From NCBI RefSeq assembly GCF_002288635.1, contig NZ_NRSW01000001.1, forward strand, positions 2,404,802 through 2,468,801: DNA of 64,000 nt, given 5' to 3'. Numbering within the stretch: the first letter of the stretch is position 1; the number at the start of each line of letters is the position of its first letter. A model generated the notes under the pieces. That model worked only from the letters and a program-made list of their open reading frames with translations, had not been told where the DNA came from and did not search any database. Origin of the DNA: Mucilaginibacter sp. MD40 (lineage in GTDB: Bacteria > Bacteroidota > Bacteroidia > Sphingobacteriales > Sphingobacteriaceae). Both the position numbers and the translations under genes were made by a program. This document shows, piece after piece, positions 26,573 through 35,425 of the stretch.

Positions 26573-27958
26573 TTATTCGTTTCGCTTTAAGCCAAACTTT
26601 TCAATTTTGCTGTACAGGTGGCTTCGCTGGATATCAATATCATCCGCGGTTTTAGAAACGTTCCAGTTGTTCTTTTCCAGCTTAAATTTGATATACTCGC
26701 GTTCGGCATAGTCCTTATATTCCTGGAAATTAGTAAAGCTATCGTAGTCTGTTTGCGGGGCGGCGGTAGCCGCTTCGCCGGCAGTAGCTACTACGGGCGC
26801 CGAAGGGTTAGCGAAGGCTTTTACATCGGCGTCGGTAATCGTCTTATCGCTCAGGATGATCAAACGTTCTACCATGTTACGCAGCTCGCGGATGTTACCC
26901 GTCCACGGCAGTCTTTTCATTTCCTCAAGAGCGGCTTCTGATATCTTTTTGGTAGGCATACCATACTCGCTGCATATTTCTTCCAAAAAGCTTTGGGTAA
27001 GCAACGGTATATCATCCTTACGCTCCACCAAAGGCGGCACGTGGATGAGAATAACGCTCAGGCGATGATACAAGTCCATACGGAAGTTACCGGCCTCAAT
27101 TTCTTTTAACAGGTCCTTGTTGGTTGCCGCTACAACGCGTACATCTACGTCAATTTCTTTTTCGCCGCCAACACGGGTTATTTTACTTTCCTGTAAGGCG
27201 CGCAGCACTTTAGCCTGTGCCGACTGGCTCATGTCGCCGATCTCATCCAGGAAAAGGGTACCGCCACTGGCCGATTCAAACTTACCTATACGCTGCTTAA
27301 TAGCCGAGGTAAAAGAGCCTTTCTCGTGGCCAAACAACTCACTCTCGATCAGTTCTGATGGGATAGCCGCGCAGTTTACCTCGATGATTGGTCCGTTTGA
27401 GCGGTTCGATTTTTCGTGCAGCCAGCGGGCTACCAGTTCTTTACCGCTACCGTTAGCGCCGGTAACCAGCACGCGTGCATCGGTAGGGCCTACACGGTCT
27501 ATGGTTTCCTTGATACGCAAAATAGCCTGCGACTCGCCAAGAATTGGGCGTACTTTTGAAACCCTGCGTTTAAGGGTTTTAGTTTCAACCACCAAACTAC
27601 CACGATCCAAGGCGTTACGTACGGTAATTAAGAGGCGGTTAAGATCAGGCGGTTTGGAGATAAAGTCGAACGCGCCTTTTTTGCTGGCCTCCACGGCGGT
27701 TTCTACCGTACCGTGGCCGGATATCATGATAAAAGGCAGGTCGGGTTTAATGGTAAGGCCTTCGGTTAGTACCTCCATGCCATCCATCCGGTTCATTTTT
27801 ATATCGCACAGTACCAGGTCATAGTCGTTCTTACGGATCATTTCTAATCCGTCAATACCGTTGTCTATGTCTTCTACCGTATAATCTTCATATTCAAGTA
27901 TTTCACGGAGAGTGCTGCGTATTGCTCTCTCGTCATCAATGATCAGAATTTTAGCCAT
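26573..27958 (-). CDS. Sigma-54-dependent response regulator (NtrC type)
   Basis: 461 residues in three parts. Receiver domain 1-120 with acidic pair Asp8-Asp9, phospho-acceptor Asp52 and Lys102. AAA+ domain ~138-370 with Walker A GANGSGKE (167-174), the sigma-54 contact loop GSFTSA (214-219) in place of the classical GAFTGA, Walker B TLFLDEIGDM, and DVRVVAATNKDL. Fis-type helix-turn-helix at the C terminus (NWNVSKTADDIDIQRSHLYSKIEKFGL). It should activate sigma-54 promoters after phosphorylation. No histidine kinase is adjacent, so the partner is elsewhere. Monocistronic with its own terminator. Confidence 0.9.
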   Translation of the reverse strand: MAKILIIDDERAIRSTLREILEYEDYTVEDIDNGIDGLEMIRKNDYDLVLCDIKMNRMDGMEVLTEGLTIKPDLPFIMISGHGTVETAVEASKKGAFDFISKPPDLNRLLITVRNALDRGSLVVETKTLKRRVSKVRPILGESQAILRIKETIDRVGPTDARVLVTGANGSGKELVARWLHEKSNRSNGPIIEVNCAAIPSELIESELFGHEKGSFTSAIKQRIGKFESASGGTLFLDEIGDMSQSAQAKVLRALQESKITRVGGEKEIDVDVRVVAATNKDLLKEIEAGNFRMDLYHRLSVILIHVPPLVERKDDIPLLTQSFLEEICSEYGMPTKKISEAALEEMKRLPWTGNIRELRNMVERLIILSDKTITDADVKAFANPSAPVVATAGEAATAAPQTDYDSFTNFQEYKDYAEREYIKFKLEKNNWNVSKTADDIDIQRSHLYSKIEKFGLKRNE

Positions 27959-28037
27959 GTGTTGTAAACCGTTTTTCGGGCAGAATGTTTGACGCTAAAG
28001 ATAAAAATTGTATAGTTTTTTAAACACCTTAAAATAA

Positions 28038-28063
28038 AAAAGCACCGCTATTGCAGTGCTTTT
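28038..28063 (-). terminator. Terminator of the speA-like gene
   Basis: AAAAGCAC pairs with GTGCTTTT over a 10-base loop; on the minus strand it is followed by TTTTTTATTTT. Confidence 0.85.
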
Positions 28064-28077
28064 GATATTCTTGGTTA

Positions 28078-29472
28078 TTAGGTGGTGTAGCCTAATATTT
28101 TAAGTACCTGTTTGCTGTTTTGTTCTTCGCCAAATACCTCGAAGTTAAATGTTTCGTCGCGGTTACGGCGGATGATGACATGTTTGGGCGATGGCAGCAG
28201 GCAATGGTGGATACCGCCATAACCGCTCAGTACTTCCTGGTAGGCGCCGGTATTAAAGAAACCTAAATACTGCACCTTACGTGTTTTAGGCATGTATACA
28301 CTGTTCATGTGTGCTTCCTGATTGTAATAATCCTGCCCGTCGCAGGTGATACCGCCAAGGTTAACGCGCTCATATTCGCTGTCCCAGTTGTTTATAGGTA
28401 ACAGGATGTATTTTTGATTCAACGCCCAAACATCAGGGAGATTGGTAATGAACGAGCCATCAAGCATTAACCATTTTTCACGGTCGTTCTGCTGTTTACG
28501 GCCCAGCACTTTATAGAGTATACCCGATGCTTCGGCAACCGTGTATTTACCAAATTCGGTAATGATGTCGGGTTCAATGGTATCATGCTCGGCGCAGATC
28601 TCTTTGATACGGCTCACGATCTCGTTGATCATGTACTCGTAATCAAAATCAAATACCAGCGAATCTTTGAAAGGCATACCGCCTCCGATATCCAACGTAT
28701 CCAGGTGCGGGTTCACCTTTTTAAATTTACAGTAAAGCGTTACATACTTTTCTAACTCGTTCCAGTAATACGGGGTATCAGAGATACCGGAGTTAATAAA
28801 GAAATGCAGCAGTTTTACCTGAAAATTAGGGTTCTGCTCAATTTTATTATGATAAAAATCGATCACATCCTCCATACGCACACCAAGGCGTGAGGTATAA
28901 AATTGTGAATCGGGCTGTTCCTCAGCTGCAATACGGATACCCAGGTTACACGGCGTATCCAGTTCAACCTCATCATCGTACAGGTTAAACTCTTCTTTAT
29001 TATCCAAAACAGGTATAATGTTATGGAAGCCATCATGCAGCATATCAATAATGTACTGCTTGTACTGGAAGGTTTTAAAACCGTTACAAATAACGGTCAT
29101 GTCTTTTGTTAACGCGCCTTTTTTCTCTAACGCATCAATCATCGGCATATCAAAAGCTGATGATGTTTCCAGGTGGATATCATTACGCAGCGCCTCCTCA
29201 ACAATATGTTTGAAGTGTGAGCTTTTGGTACAATAGCAATACTTGTAGGTGCCGCGATAGTTGTTTTTAATGATAGCCTGCTGAAAAAGCAGTTTGGCCT
29301 GCTGTATTTTTTTGCTGATCATGGGCAGGTAAGTGAAGCGCAGGGGGGTGCCATACGTTTCAATCATCTCCATTAAATTGAGGTCGTTAAAGTATAATTC
29401 GTCCTCTATTATCTCAAAACCTTCCTGCGGGAAACCAACGCTAAGGTCAAGAAATTCCTGGTAACTCTGCAT
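28078..29472 (-). CDS. speA: Arginine decarboxylase-like PLP enzyme (fold type III)
   Basis: 464-residue member of the alanine-racemase-fold decarboxylases. The PLP lysine lies in YKYCYCTKSSHFKH (~79-92), the glycine-rich phosphate-binding segment is LDIGGGMPFKDS (~256-267), and the EFGKYTVAEASG segment near 300 is where the family has its substrate-binding Glu. It resembles the short Bacteroidota enzymes annotated as biosynthetic arginine decarboxylase, which make agmatine; it is much shorter than E. coli SpeA (658). Ornithine or diaminopimelate decarboxylase specificity cannot be excluded by eye, but the neighbouring arginine genes support arginine. Own terminator; 244 bases separate it from the ctlX-like gene. 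Confidence 0.75.
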   Translation of the reverse strand: MQSYQEFLDLSVGFPQEGFEIIEDELYFNDLNLMEMIETYGTPLRFTYLPMISKKIQQAKLLFQQAIIKNNYRGTYKYCYCTKSSHFKHIVEEALRNDIHLETSSAFDMPMIDALEKKGALTKDMTVICNGFKTFQYKQYIIDMLHDGFHNIIPVLDNKEEFNLYDDEVELDTPCNLGIRIAAEEQPDSQFYTSRLGVRMEDVIDFYHNKIEQNPNFQVKLLHFFINSGISDTPYYWNELEKYVTLYCKFKKVNPHLDTLDIGGGMPFKDSLVFDFDYEYMINEIVSRIKEICAEHDTIEPDIITEFGKYTVAEASGILYKVLGRKQQNDREKWLMLDGSFITNLPDVWALNQKYILLPINNWDSEYERVNLGGITCDGQDYYNQEAHMNSVYMPKTRKVQYLGFFNTGAYQEVLSGYGGIHHCLLPSPKHVIIRRNRDETFNFEVFGEEQNSKQVLKILGYTT

Positions 29473-29655
29473 TCTCTGATATTTTTGGCAAAAATGTAAT
29501 TTTTAAACGGATTATTTACCAAAATATTTGCGGCAAATTATAGGTGGATTGTAATTTGTTTACGAGGGGATTTGTTGAACGAGAAAGTAGAAATCAAAAG
29601 CTATGTAATTGTGAGCAAAGCATGGCAAATTCATAACCAGGTTAAGTTGCTTGTA

Positions 29656-29690
29656 AGATTGCCATGTCGCTGTCGCTCCTTGCAATAACA
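29656..29690. repeat. REP-like ATTGC...GCAAT element
   Basis: GATTGCCATGTCGCTGTCGCTCCTTGCAATAA-type sequence, an imperfect inverted repeat of the kind found scattered in many Bacteroidota genomes. It sits in the 244-base gap before the ctlX-like gene's 3' end; no gene is seen in that gap. Confidence 0.5.
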
Positions 29691-29716
29691 CCGTGGATAG
29701 GGAGATTCCCAATGAC

Positions 29717-30640
29717 TCAATGACTCAAAGAAAGATGCACTTCTGCCATCATGCACCTGGCGCTGCCGCCACCGTTAGTTTCAATGGTACTGATGTTGGC
29801 ATACACCAGCTTGCCGTATTTTTCCAATGCGTTCTTCTTCTCGTTTGATAATGAATCAAACGCCGCTTTCGACATCACGATCAGCGTATCGCCCGATGTA
29901 TTTTTCACCTCCAGCATATTGCCGGCAAAGTGGTTCATCTGGTTAAAAGATATATCAATAATTTCCTTTCCGGTAGTTTGGATTGATTTTATAACCAACT
30001 CTTTTTCAGTAGCATTGGTAATGCTATCTAAACAGATCACCACAAAGCCGGAACCAACGGCCATCAATACGTTGGTGTGATAAATGGCCTGCCCGTTTTC
30101 GTCGAATGCGTCAAAGGTTATCGCTTTATAGCCGGTGTAGTCGCAAAAAGCTTTCAGCACTTCGGCGTTTGTACGTGGGGATAGACAAGCATAGGCTATT
30201 TTGTTCGGCCGGTCTAACACCATGCTGCCGGTGCCTTCCAAAAACTCGTCCTTAAGCTCAAAGCGACTAAGATCGATCACATGGTTGGCGGCAAAGCTTT
30301 CTTCCACTTGCCTGATGATATCTTCCCGGCGCTCCAACCTCCGGTTCTCGGCCTGCATGGGGTAGAGGATAATATCGCCATTATCATGAAAGGATACCCA
30401 GTTGTTGGGGAATATGGAATCGGGGGTATGCGGCTCTGGTGTATCGTTCACCACAATCACGTTCACGCCGTTTTGGCGTAGTACGTTAACAAAACCATCA
30501 AATTCTTCAGCCGCTTTTTGCTGCACGGCCTGCTGGTCGTCGTCGCGGTTCTGGAAGGCGTTGCTTTCCGCCGTTTGGGCGTTAAAACCGAACGCCACAG
30601 GGCGTATCATTAATATATTGTATGTACTTTGAGAAGTCAT
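29717..30640 (-). CDS. Citrulline-utilisation hydrolase-like guanidino-group hydrolase (CtlX type)
   Basis: Amidinotransferase/arginine-deiminase superfamily (five-bladed propeller). The ATG at 30640 (MTSQSTYNILMIRP) is preferred to 30655, which falls in a repeat. Catalytic residues expected for the fold are seen: FPNNWVSFH, Glu/Asp in the FLEGTGSMVLDR segment, YHTNVLM with the catalytic His, and GGGSARCMMAEVH with the nucleophile Cys near the C terminus. About 307 residues. The pattern is that of the CtlX family, named for citrulline use; the reaction should be hydrolysis of a guanidino or ureido group. It is sandwiched between the speA-like and arcA-like genes. Substrate assignment is inference. 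Confidence 0.75.
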   Translation of the reverse strand: MTSQSTYNILMIRPVAFGFNAQTAESNAFQNRDDDQQAVQQKAAEEFDGFVNVLRQNGVNVIVVNDTPEPHTPDSIFPNNWVSFHDNGDIILYPMQAENRRLERREDIIRQVEESFAANHVIDLSRFELKDEFLEGTGSMVLDRPNKIAYACLSPRTNAEVLKAFCDYTGYKAITFDAFDENGQAIYHTNVLMAVGSGFVVICLDSITNATEKELVIKSIQTTGKEIIDISFNQMNHFAGNMLEVKNTSGDTLIVMSKAAFDSLSNEKKNALEKYGKLVYANISTIETNGGGSARCMMAEVHLSLSH

Positions 30641-30657
30641 TTGCTTCGCTGTCATTG

Positions 30658-30709
30658 GGTCATTGAGTCATTATTTTACAACGTCAATCAGGCCAATGAC
30701 TCAATGACC
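30658..30709. repeat. 15-bp inverted repeat of 8-base units between the arcA- and ctlX-like genes
   Basis: GGTCATTGAGTCATT (30658-30672) and AATGACTCAATGACC (30695-30709) are perfect inverted copies with a 22-base loop. The right arm continues as CCAATGAC, TCAATGAC, CTAATGAC, TTGATGAC, four 8-base units ending at the arcA-like stop codon. Likely a transcription attenuator or mRNA-stabilising hairpin. Confidence 0.75.
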
Positions 30710-30723
30710 TAATGACTTGATGA

Positions 30724-32166
30724 CTACAGCGCTTCTCGCGTCAGCGGCATGCTCATGCAATGGAAACCACCGCGGGCACGCGAAAGCTCGGCCGAAGGCA
30801 TCAGTATCAAAGTATCTTTCATGGTTGCAGGGTCAAGCTCGTCGTTCTCCAGCTTTTGCAGCACCGACTTTACGTTGAGTACCTTAAACCCGGTCTTTTT
30901 AAAGGCCTCTACTGTTTTGTTGTTACGGTCGTAACCTAATACCACGCCATCTTTAAGCGCCAGCAGGTTACAGCTGTCTGTCCACTGTTCACGCGCATCA
31001 AACGGAAACTCGTTATTACCGGAGTAAATAAATTTCACTTCGCCGGTACAACCCAGTTCGTTTTTACTGATATCTGTCAGCAGGTCTTCTAAATGGTCAA
31101 ATGTACGCGGCTGTTGCCCTTTGGTAAACTGTACTATCTCGGGCTTGTCCTTATCTTTCTTGTCGGCAAACCAATTGATCGGTTCGTTCTCGGGCTGCCC
31201 GGCTTCCGTAATCGAAAGCGATTTAAGCATTACCCACGTATCACGCTTAACCTGTGTAAAAACCGTATCAATGTGCATATAATCGCGCTTGTGCGGTATT
31301 TTAACTATAGTAACTTTATTAACTACGTTATTGGCAAACAACAGCTTTATAGCTTCGTTGGCACCGCTAATGGAGGTACGCTCGCTGCAACCTATCAGTA
31401 AATGCTGCGGGCTTACCATCATTACATCGCCACCTTCAAGGGTGGTTTTTTCTTCCTGGTCTTCGCCCGGGCGCAGGAAATGCTGCACCGTATCAGGTAT
31501 CTCCAGTATATTTTCGCGGTAAGCCGCAAACAAGGGGTGGTTAAAGAAAATATAACGTACCAATAAAGTTTCGCGCGAACGGGCTTTCTTAGCAGGCTTG
31601 TTCAGCAGCATGTAATTATTAATGGCAATGCCTATGTCCCGTGTGAATATCAGGTTGGGGATAGGAGCAAATATCATGGTATCATCACTAAGCGAGCCCG
31701 ATATAAATATCTTAGCGAGTTCTACCGGGTCGGTATCTATAAGCTGCAATTGCAGGCGATACGTACAATTTTCTATTGCACAAACCGATGCGACCAGTTT
31801 TTTACGAATGTCTGCCTGTTGCAGTATATCGCTCAGCAGCGTTTGTATTTCAATAACCTTATCAGAGTTATGGAAACCGGCATTATCGGGCTTAAAAAAG
31901 GCGCGGTCACTTGCGGCGCTGTCTATCTCGCTTAGCTTGCCTTTAATTTTATCCGGATCAAGAAAATACATCAACAGTTTAATATAATAATCGTACTCCT
32001 TGCGGCGCATGGTATCCAGATGAACAATATCTTCGAACAGCCAGTCCTGCGCTTTTGATGGCACTACTTTACCCAGTCCGCTATCGGGGCTGTGTACCAA
32101 CAGTGCTTTAAGGTTACCAATTTCAGAAGTTACATTTAGGTTAAAATCGTTATTTACAGGTAGCAT
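30724..32166 (-). CDS. Arginine deiminase family protein (ArcA-like)
   Basis: Should hydrolyse arginine to citrulline and ammonia. 480 residues. The deiminase pattern is complete: LLVHSPDSGLG near the N terminus, FTRDIGIAINNYML, LEGGDVMMVSPQHLLIG with the catalytic acid, HIDTVF with the catalytic His, and SRARGGFHCMSMPL with nucleophile Cys470, which matches the RGG.hCMSMP ending of ArcA. It is longer than classical ArcA (~405) because of an insertion between ~60 and 140. No ornithine carbamoyltransferase or carbamate kinase gene accompanies it. Upstream is argS, divergent. Confidence 0.8.
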   Translation of the reverse strand: MLPVNNDFNLNVTSEIGNLKALLVHSPDSGLGKVVPSKAQDWLFEDIVHLDTMRRKEYDYYIKLLMYFLDPDKIKGKLSEIDSAASDRAFFKPDNAGFHNSDKVIEIQTLLSDILQQADIRKKLVASVCAIENCTYRLQLQLIDTDPVELAKIFISGSLSDDTMIFAPIPNLIFTRDIGIAINNYMLLNKPAKKARSRETLLVRYIFFNHPLFAAYRENILEIPDTVQHFLRPGEDQEEKTTLEGGDVMMVSPQHLLIGCSERTSISGANEAIKLLFANNVVNKVTIVKIPHKRDYMHIDTVFTQVKRDTWVMLKSLSITEAGQPENEPINWFADKKDKDKPEIVQFTKGQQPRTFDHLEDLLTDISKNELGCTGEVKFIYSGNNEFPFDAREQWTDSCNLLALKDGVVLGYDRNNKTVEAFKKTGFKVLNVKSVLQKLENDELDPATMKDTLILMPSAELSRARGGFHCMSMPLTREAL

Positions 32167-32214
32167 ATGGGGTTATGTTCAGTAACAAAAATAGGGAATT
32201 TTACTTAGATGATT

Positions 32215-32307
32215 CATAGTCGATAGTCAATAGACAATAGTCCATAGCCAGAACTAAAATGCGTACAGAATTTAAACTATCGACTATGGGCCATTGACTA
32301 TGGACTA
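32215..32307. repeat. Heptamer-unit palindromes upstream of argS
   Basis: CATAGTCGATAGT (32215-32227) is the perfect inverse of ACTATCGACTATG (32276-32288), and TAGTCCATAG (32238-32247) of CTATGGACTA (32298-32307). The left half reads as 7-base units ATAGTCG, ATAGTCA, ATAGACA, ATAGTCC. It lies in the 168-base divergent region of the arcA-like gene and argS. Confidence 0.75.
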
Positions 32308-32322
32308 TCCACCGATAAATGT

Positions 32323-32330
32323 TATTTTTG
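32323..32330 (+). promoter_or_regulatory. Candidate -7 element of argS, implying a near-leaderless mRNA
   Basis: TATTTTTG ends four bases before the argS ATG. If used, the transcript would begin within a few bases of the start codon. No well-placed -33 element is evident. Confidence 0.3.
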
Positions 32331-32334
32331 CGCG

Positions 32335-34101
32335 ATGGATTTTATTATTGAGGCTGTTGTTAAAGCCGTTAAGGACTTATACCAAACCGATGTTGCCGCT
32401 GATGCCGTAAACCTGCAGGAAACCCGCAAGGAGTTTGAAGGGCAGGTTACCATAGTTACTTTCCCTTTTACTAAAGTATCTCGCAAAGGGCCGGAGCAAA
32501 CCGGTACCGAGATTGGTGAGTACCTTAAAGCCAATGTTCAGGAGATCGCGTCGTTTAACGTGATCAAAGGCTTCCTTAATATTTCTATTGCCGATGCTTA
32601 TTGGTTGGCCCAATTAAACAACAACATTCTTGCTGATGATTTTGCCGTAGTAAAACCCAACGGCAAAAAGGTAATGGTAGAATATTCATCGCCCAATACC
32701 AACAAGCCACTGCACTTGGGCCATATCCGTAATAACCTGTTGGGCTTCTCGCTATCAGAGATCCTGGCAGCGGCCGGTTATGAAGTGGTAAAAGCTAACC
32801 TGGTGAACGACCGTGGTATACACATTTGTAAAAGCATGCTGGCCTGGCAGCAATTTGGCAATGGCGAAACTCCGCAAAGCTCGGGCTTAAAAGGCGACCA
32901 CCTTGCCGGTAAATATTATGTTTGGTTTGATAAAGCTTATAAGCAGCAGATAACAGAACTGATTGAAGAAGGCCAAACCGAGGAAGAGGCCAAGAAAAAT
33001 GCCCCGCTGATAAAACAGGCGCAGGAAATGCTGCAAAAATGGGAGGCGGGCGACGAAGAAGTGATCAGCCTTTGGAAAACCATGAACGGCTGGGTGTACG
33101 ATGGTTTCGCTGAAACCTATAAAGCCCTTGGCGTTAGCTTTGATAAATATTACTACGAGAGCGATACATACTTGTTAGGAAAAGACATCGTTGAAGAAGG
33201 GCTTGCCAAAGGTGTTTTCTTTAAGAAAGAAGATGGCTCTGTATGGATAGACCTTACCGAAGATGGCCTCGACCAGAAACTGGTTCTACGTGCCGATGGT
33301 ACTTCGGTTTATATTACACAGGATCTGGGGACGGCGCAGCTTAAATACAACGACTACCACATGGATGAGTCTATCTATGTAGTAGGCAACGAGCAGGACT
33401 ATCACTTCAAGGTGCTTTTTCTTATCCTGGAGAAATTAGGCAAAAGCTGGGCAAAGGGACTTTACCATTTATCGTACGGTATGGTTGATCTGCCGTCGGG
33501 CAAGATGAAGTCACGTGAGGGAACGGTAGTTGATGCAGATGACCTGATGGCGGATATGTACAGCACTGCTAAAGAACAAACCGATGCTGCGGGCAAAGTG
33601 GAAGGTTTGTCAGACAGCGAAAAAGATACTTTGTACCATACCATAGGCATGGGCGCTTTAAAATATTTCCTGTTAAAGGTAGACCCCAAAAAACGCCTGT
33701 TGTTTGACCCTAATGAATCGGTAGATTTCCAGGGACACACCGGGCCGTTTATACAATATACCCATGCCCGTATCAAATCTGTACTGGCAAAAGCCGGATA
33801 TAAAGGGGTAGCCGCTACAAGCACTGATGCATTAGACCCTGTTGAGCGTGACCTGATCGTTAGCCTGACCAAGTTCCCTGAAACAATTGCAGAAGCCGCG
33901 AAAGGGCATAGCCCGGCGGTAGTTGCCAACTACATTTACGAAGTAGCCAAAAATTACAATAAATTCTACCACGAAAAGTCGGTAAACCAGGCCGAAACGG
34001 AAGACCTGAAACAATTCAGGATGCAGCTTTCGGCAGCCACCGCGAACGTTATTAAGCGTGGCATGAAGCTATTAGGAATACAAGTGCCGGAGAGAATGTG
34101 A
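32335..34101 (+). CDS. argS: Arginyl-tRNA synthetase
   Basis: Class I synthetase charging tRNA-Arg. An N-terminal tRNA-D-loop-binding domain (1-~100), then the HIGH motif HLGH (127-130) after SSPNTNKPL, the KMSKS-like KMKSREG (~residue 391) and a C-terminal anticodon-binding DALR domain (ITEA... region from ~475, with HEKSVNQAE and RGMKLLGIQVPERM at the end). 588 residues, normal. ATG at 32335. Ends at a strong terminator. Confidence 0.95.
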   Translation: MDFIIEAVVKAVKDLYQTDVAADAVNLQETRKEFEGQVTIVTFPFTKVSRKGPEQTGTEIGEYLKANVQEIASFNVIKGFLNISIADAYWLAQLNNNILADDFAVVKPNGKKVMVEYSSPNTNKPLHLGHIRNNLLGFSLSEILAAAGYEVVKANLVNDRGIHICKSMLAWQQFGNGETPQSSGLKGDHLAGKYYVWFDKAYKQQITELIEEGQTEEEAKKNAPLIKQAQEMLQKWEAGDEEVISLWKTMNGWVYDGFAETYKALGVSFDKYYYESDTYLLGKDIVEEGLAKGVFFKKEDGSVWIDLTEDGLDQKLVLRADGTSVYITQDLGTAQLKYNDYHMDESIYVVGNEQDYHFKVLFLILEKLGKSWAKGLYHLSYGMVDLPSGKMKSREGTVVDADDLMADMYSTAKEQTDAAGKVEGLSDSEKDTLYHTIGMGALKYFLLKVDPKKRLLFDPNESVDFQGHTGPFIQYTHARIKSVLAKAGYKGVAATSTDALDPVERDLIVSLTKFPETIAEAAKGHSPAVVANYIYEVAKNYNKFYHEKSVNQAETEDLKQFRMQLSAATANVIKRGMKLLGIQVPERM

Positions 34102-34108
34102 TTTTATA

Positions 34109-34200
34109 GAATCAAGAATCAAGAAAGTCCTTTGCGTTAAGCAAGGGACTTTCTTTTTAGCCAAAATCTTGATTCTTGACTCTTATATCTTGATTCTTAA
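34109..34200. repeat. Heptamer repeats flanking the argS terminator
   Basis: AGAATCAAGAATCAAGAA (34109-34126) on one side; on the other TCTTGAT, TCTTGAC, TCTTATA, TCTTGAT, TCTTAAT, five consecutive 7-base units (34167-34201). The first 17 bases of that run are identical to 9857-9873. Confidence 0.75.
34121..34157 (+). terminator. Terminator of argS
   Basis: AAGAAAGTCCTTTG pairs with CAAGGGACTTTCTTT around CGTTAAG, with TTTTT following. Confidence 0.9.
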
Positions 34201-34217
34201 TCCTAACCTCTCGCATA

Positions 34218-34511
34218 TTATCTCCAGTGGCCACGGCGCCATGCCCAGCCTCTGTTGGCATGTACCCAATTCCCCCGTACGTACACACGGTTAACACGAG
34301 GGCGTGTGTAATAGCCATTTACATATACGTACCGGTTGCCCCGGTACATCCATTCGCCGGGTACCCAGTAAGCGCCCGGGTAAGGTGGGGCAGGGCGTAC
34401 GTAAACCGGCTCAACCGGTTGGTCGGCTACATAATAATCGCTTGCGCATGAAGACAGAAACAACGTACCTGCTATTGCTGTCATAATTCCTAATTTACTT
34501 AATGTCTTCAT
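34218..34511 (-). CDS. YXWGXW-repeat type lipoprotein
   Basis: 97 residues. A signal peptide ends in the lipobox FLSSC (Cys22). The mature part is rich in Tyr, Trp, Arg and Pro with repeats such as PGAYWVPGEWMYRGNRYVYVNGYY and VRGNWVHANRGWAWRRGHW, the W-x-G/W-x-H pattern of the YXWGXW family (small surface lipoproteins of unknown role, common in proteobacteria and Bacteroidota). Very basic C terminus. Monocistronic, convergent with argS. Confidence 0.75.
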   Translation of the reverse strand: MKTLSKLGIMTAIAGTLFLSSCASDYYVADQPVEPVYVRPAPPYPGAYWVPGEWMYRGNRYVYVNGYYTRPRVNRVYVRGNWVHANRGWAWRRGHWR

Positions 34512-34681
34512 CTGTAATGTGGTTTGTTGGTAAGACGATTAAACTGATAAATGGTTTAGTAAACCATAGAGCATACAGAAGTAACTGGTTAAGAGTACCT
34601 AAGCACCTGTAAAAGTAACAGTGTTAACATGTTTAAAACATCAGCAACCGTAATTTCCCGTTTTAGGAATATCTTTATGGC

Positions 34682-35293
34682 ATGATTGGTAAATGTTATT
34701 ACAGGGTATGTCTTTTAGCAGTTTTGGTAGTATTGATATCATCCTGTTCGCATAAACTTACGCCTCGTAAAACCACGGTAGATGATGTTACCGGCATACC
34801 GGTTAAACGCGGACCTTACGTAATGGTAAAGCCTGAAAAGGAAATAGCCGAGAAATATGCCTCGCTGATGGGGGTAAAGCGCGGTGATATACAAAACGGA
34901 CGCTTATACAGTTTCATAGAAGAATGGTATGGTACGCCGTACCGCTTTGGGGGTATGGATAAGGATGGCATTGATTGCTCCGGCCTGGTATTCTTATTAC
35001 AACTGCAGGTGTACGACCAACCTGTGCCACGTACGTGTGCCATGCAGGTAGGTATCATTAAACGTAAATATGAGGAAGAATTACAGGAAGGCGACCTCGT
35101 TTTTTTTGATTTTGACGGCAAGCAATTCAGCCATGTGGGCGTGTATCTGCAAAACGGTTACTTTGTGCATGCCAGTACGCGCAAGGGGGTAATGATAGCA
35201 CGGCTGCATGATAATGGCATCTACAAATTTTTCTCCCGAGCAGGCTCTGTGAATGACAACGCTACAACCACACAAACCAGCATGCAACAATAA
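34682..35293 (+). CDS. NlpC/P60 (C40) peptidase lipoprotein
   Basis: Cell-wall peptidase that cleaves peptidoglycan stem peptides. 203 residues: lipoprotein signal with lipobox ISSC (Cys22), a ~50-residue linker, then the NlpC/P60 domain with the catalytic Cys99 in DGIDCSGLV, His151 in FSHVGVYL and His163 in FVHAS. It resembles E. coli NlpC/Spr. It has a divergent partner at 34511 and is followed by the lysine-rich gene after 132 bases. Confidence 0.9.
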   Translation: MIGKCYYRVCLLAVLVVLISSCSHKLTPRKTTVDDVTGIPVKRGPYVMVKPEKEIAEKYASLMGVKRGDIQNGRLYSFIEEWYGTPYRFGGMDKDGIDCSGLVFLLQLQVYDQPVPRTCAMQVGIIKRKYEEELQEGDLVFFDFDGKQFSHVGVYLQNGYFVHASTRKGVMIARLHDNGIYKFFSRAGSVNDNATTTQTSMQQ

Positions 35294-35425
35294 GTGTTAA
35301 AATATGCGGTGCAACTTATAATTAAATATCAGTGTTAAGTTTAGGACCAATGCTTAACATAATCATAATATTGAATTAATATTTAAATGATATAGCTTTA
35401 CACCCATAAATCAGATACTTATAAA

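Noticed and set aside
27117..27824. 235-residue plus-strand open frame
   Set aside because: Shadow frame inside the NtrC-type regulator, whose domains are all intact.
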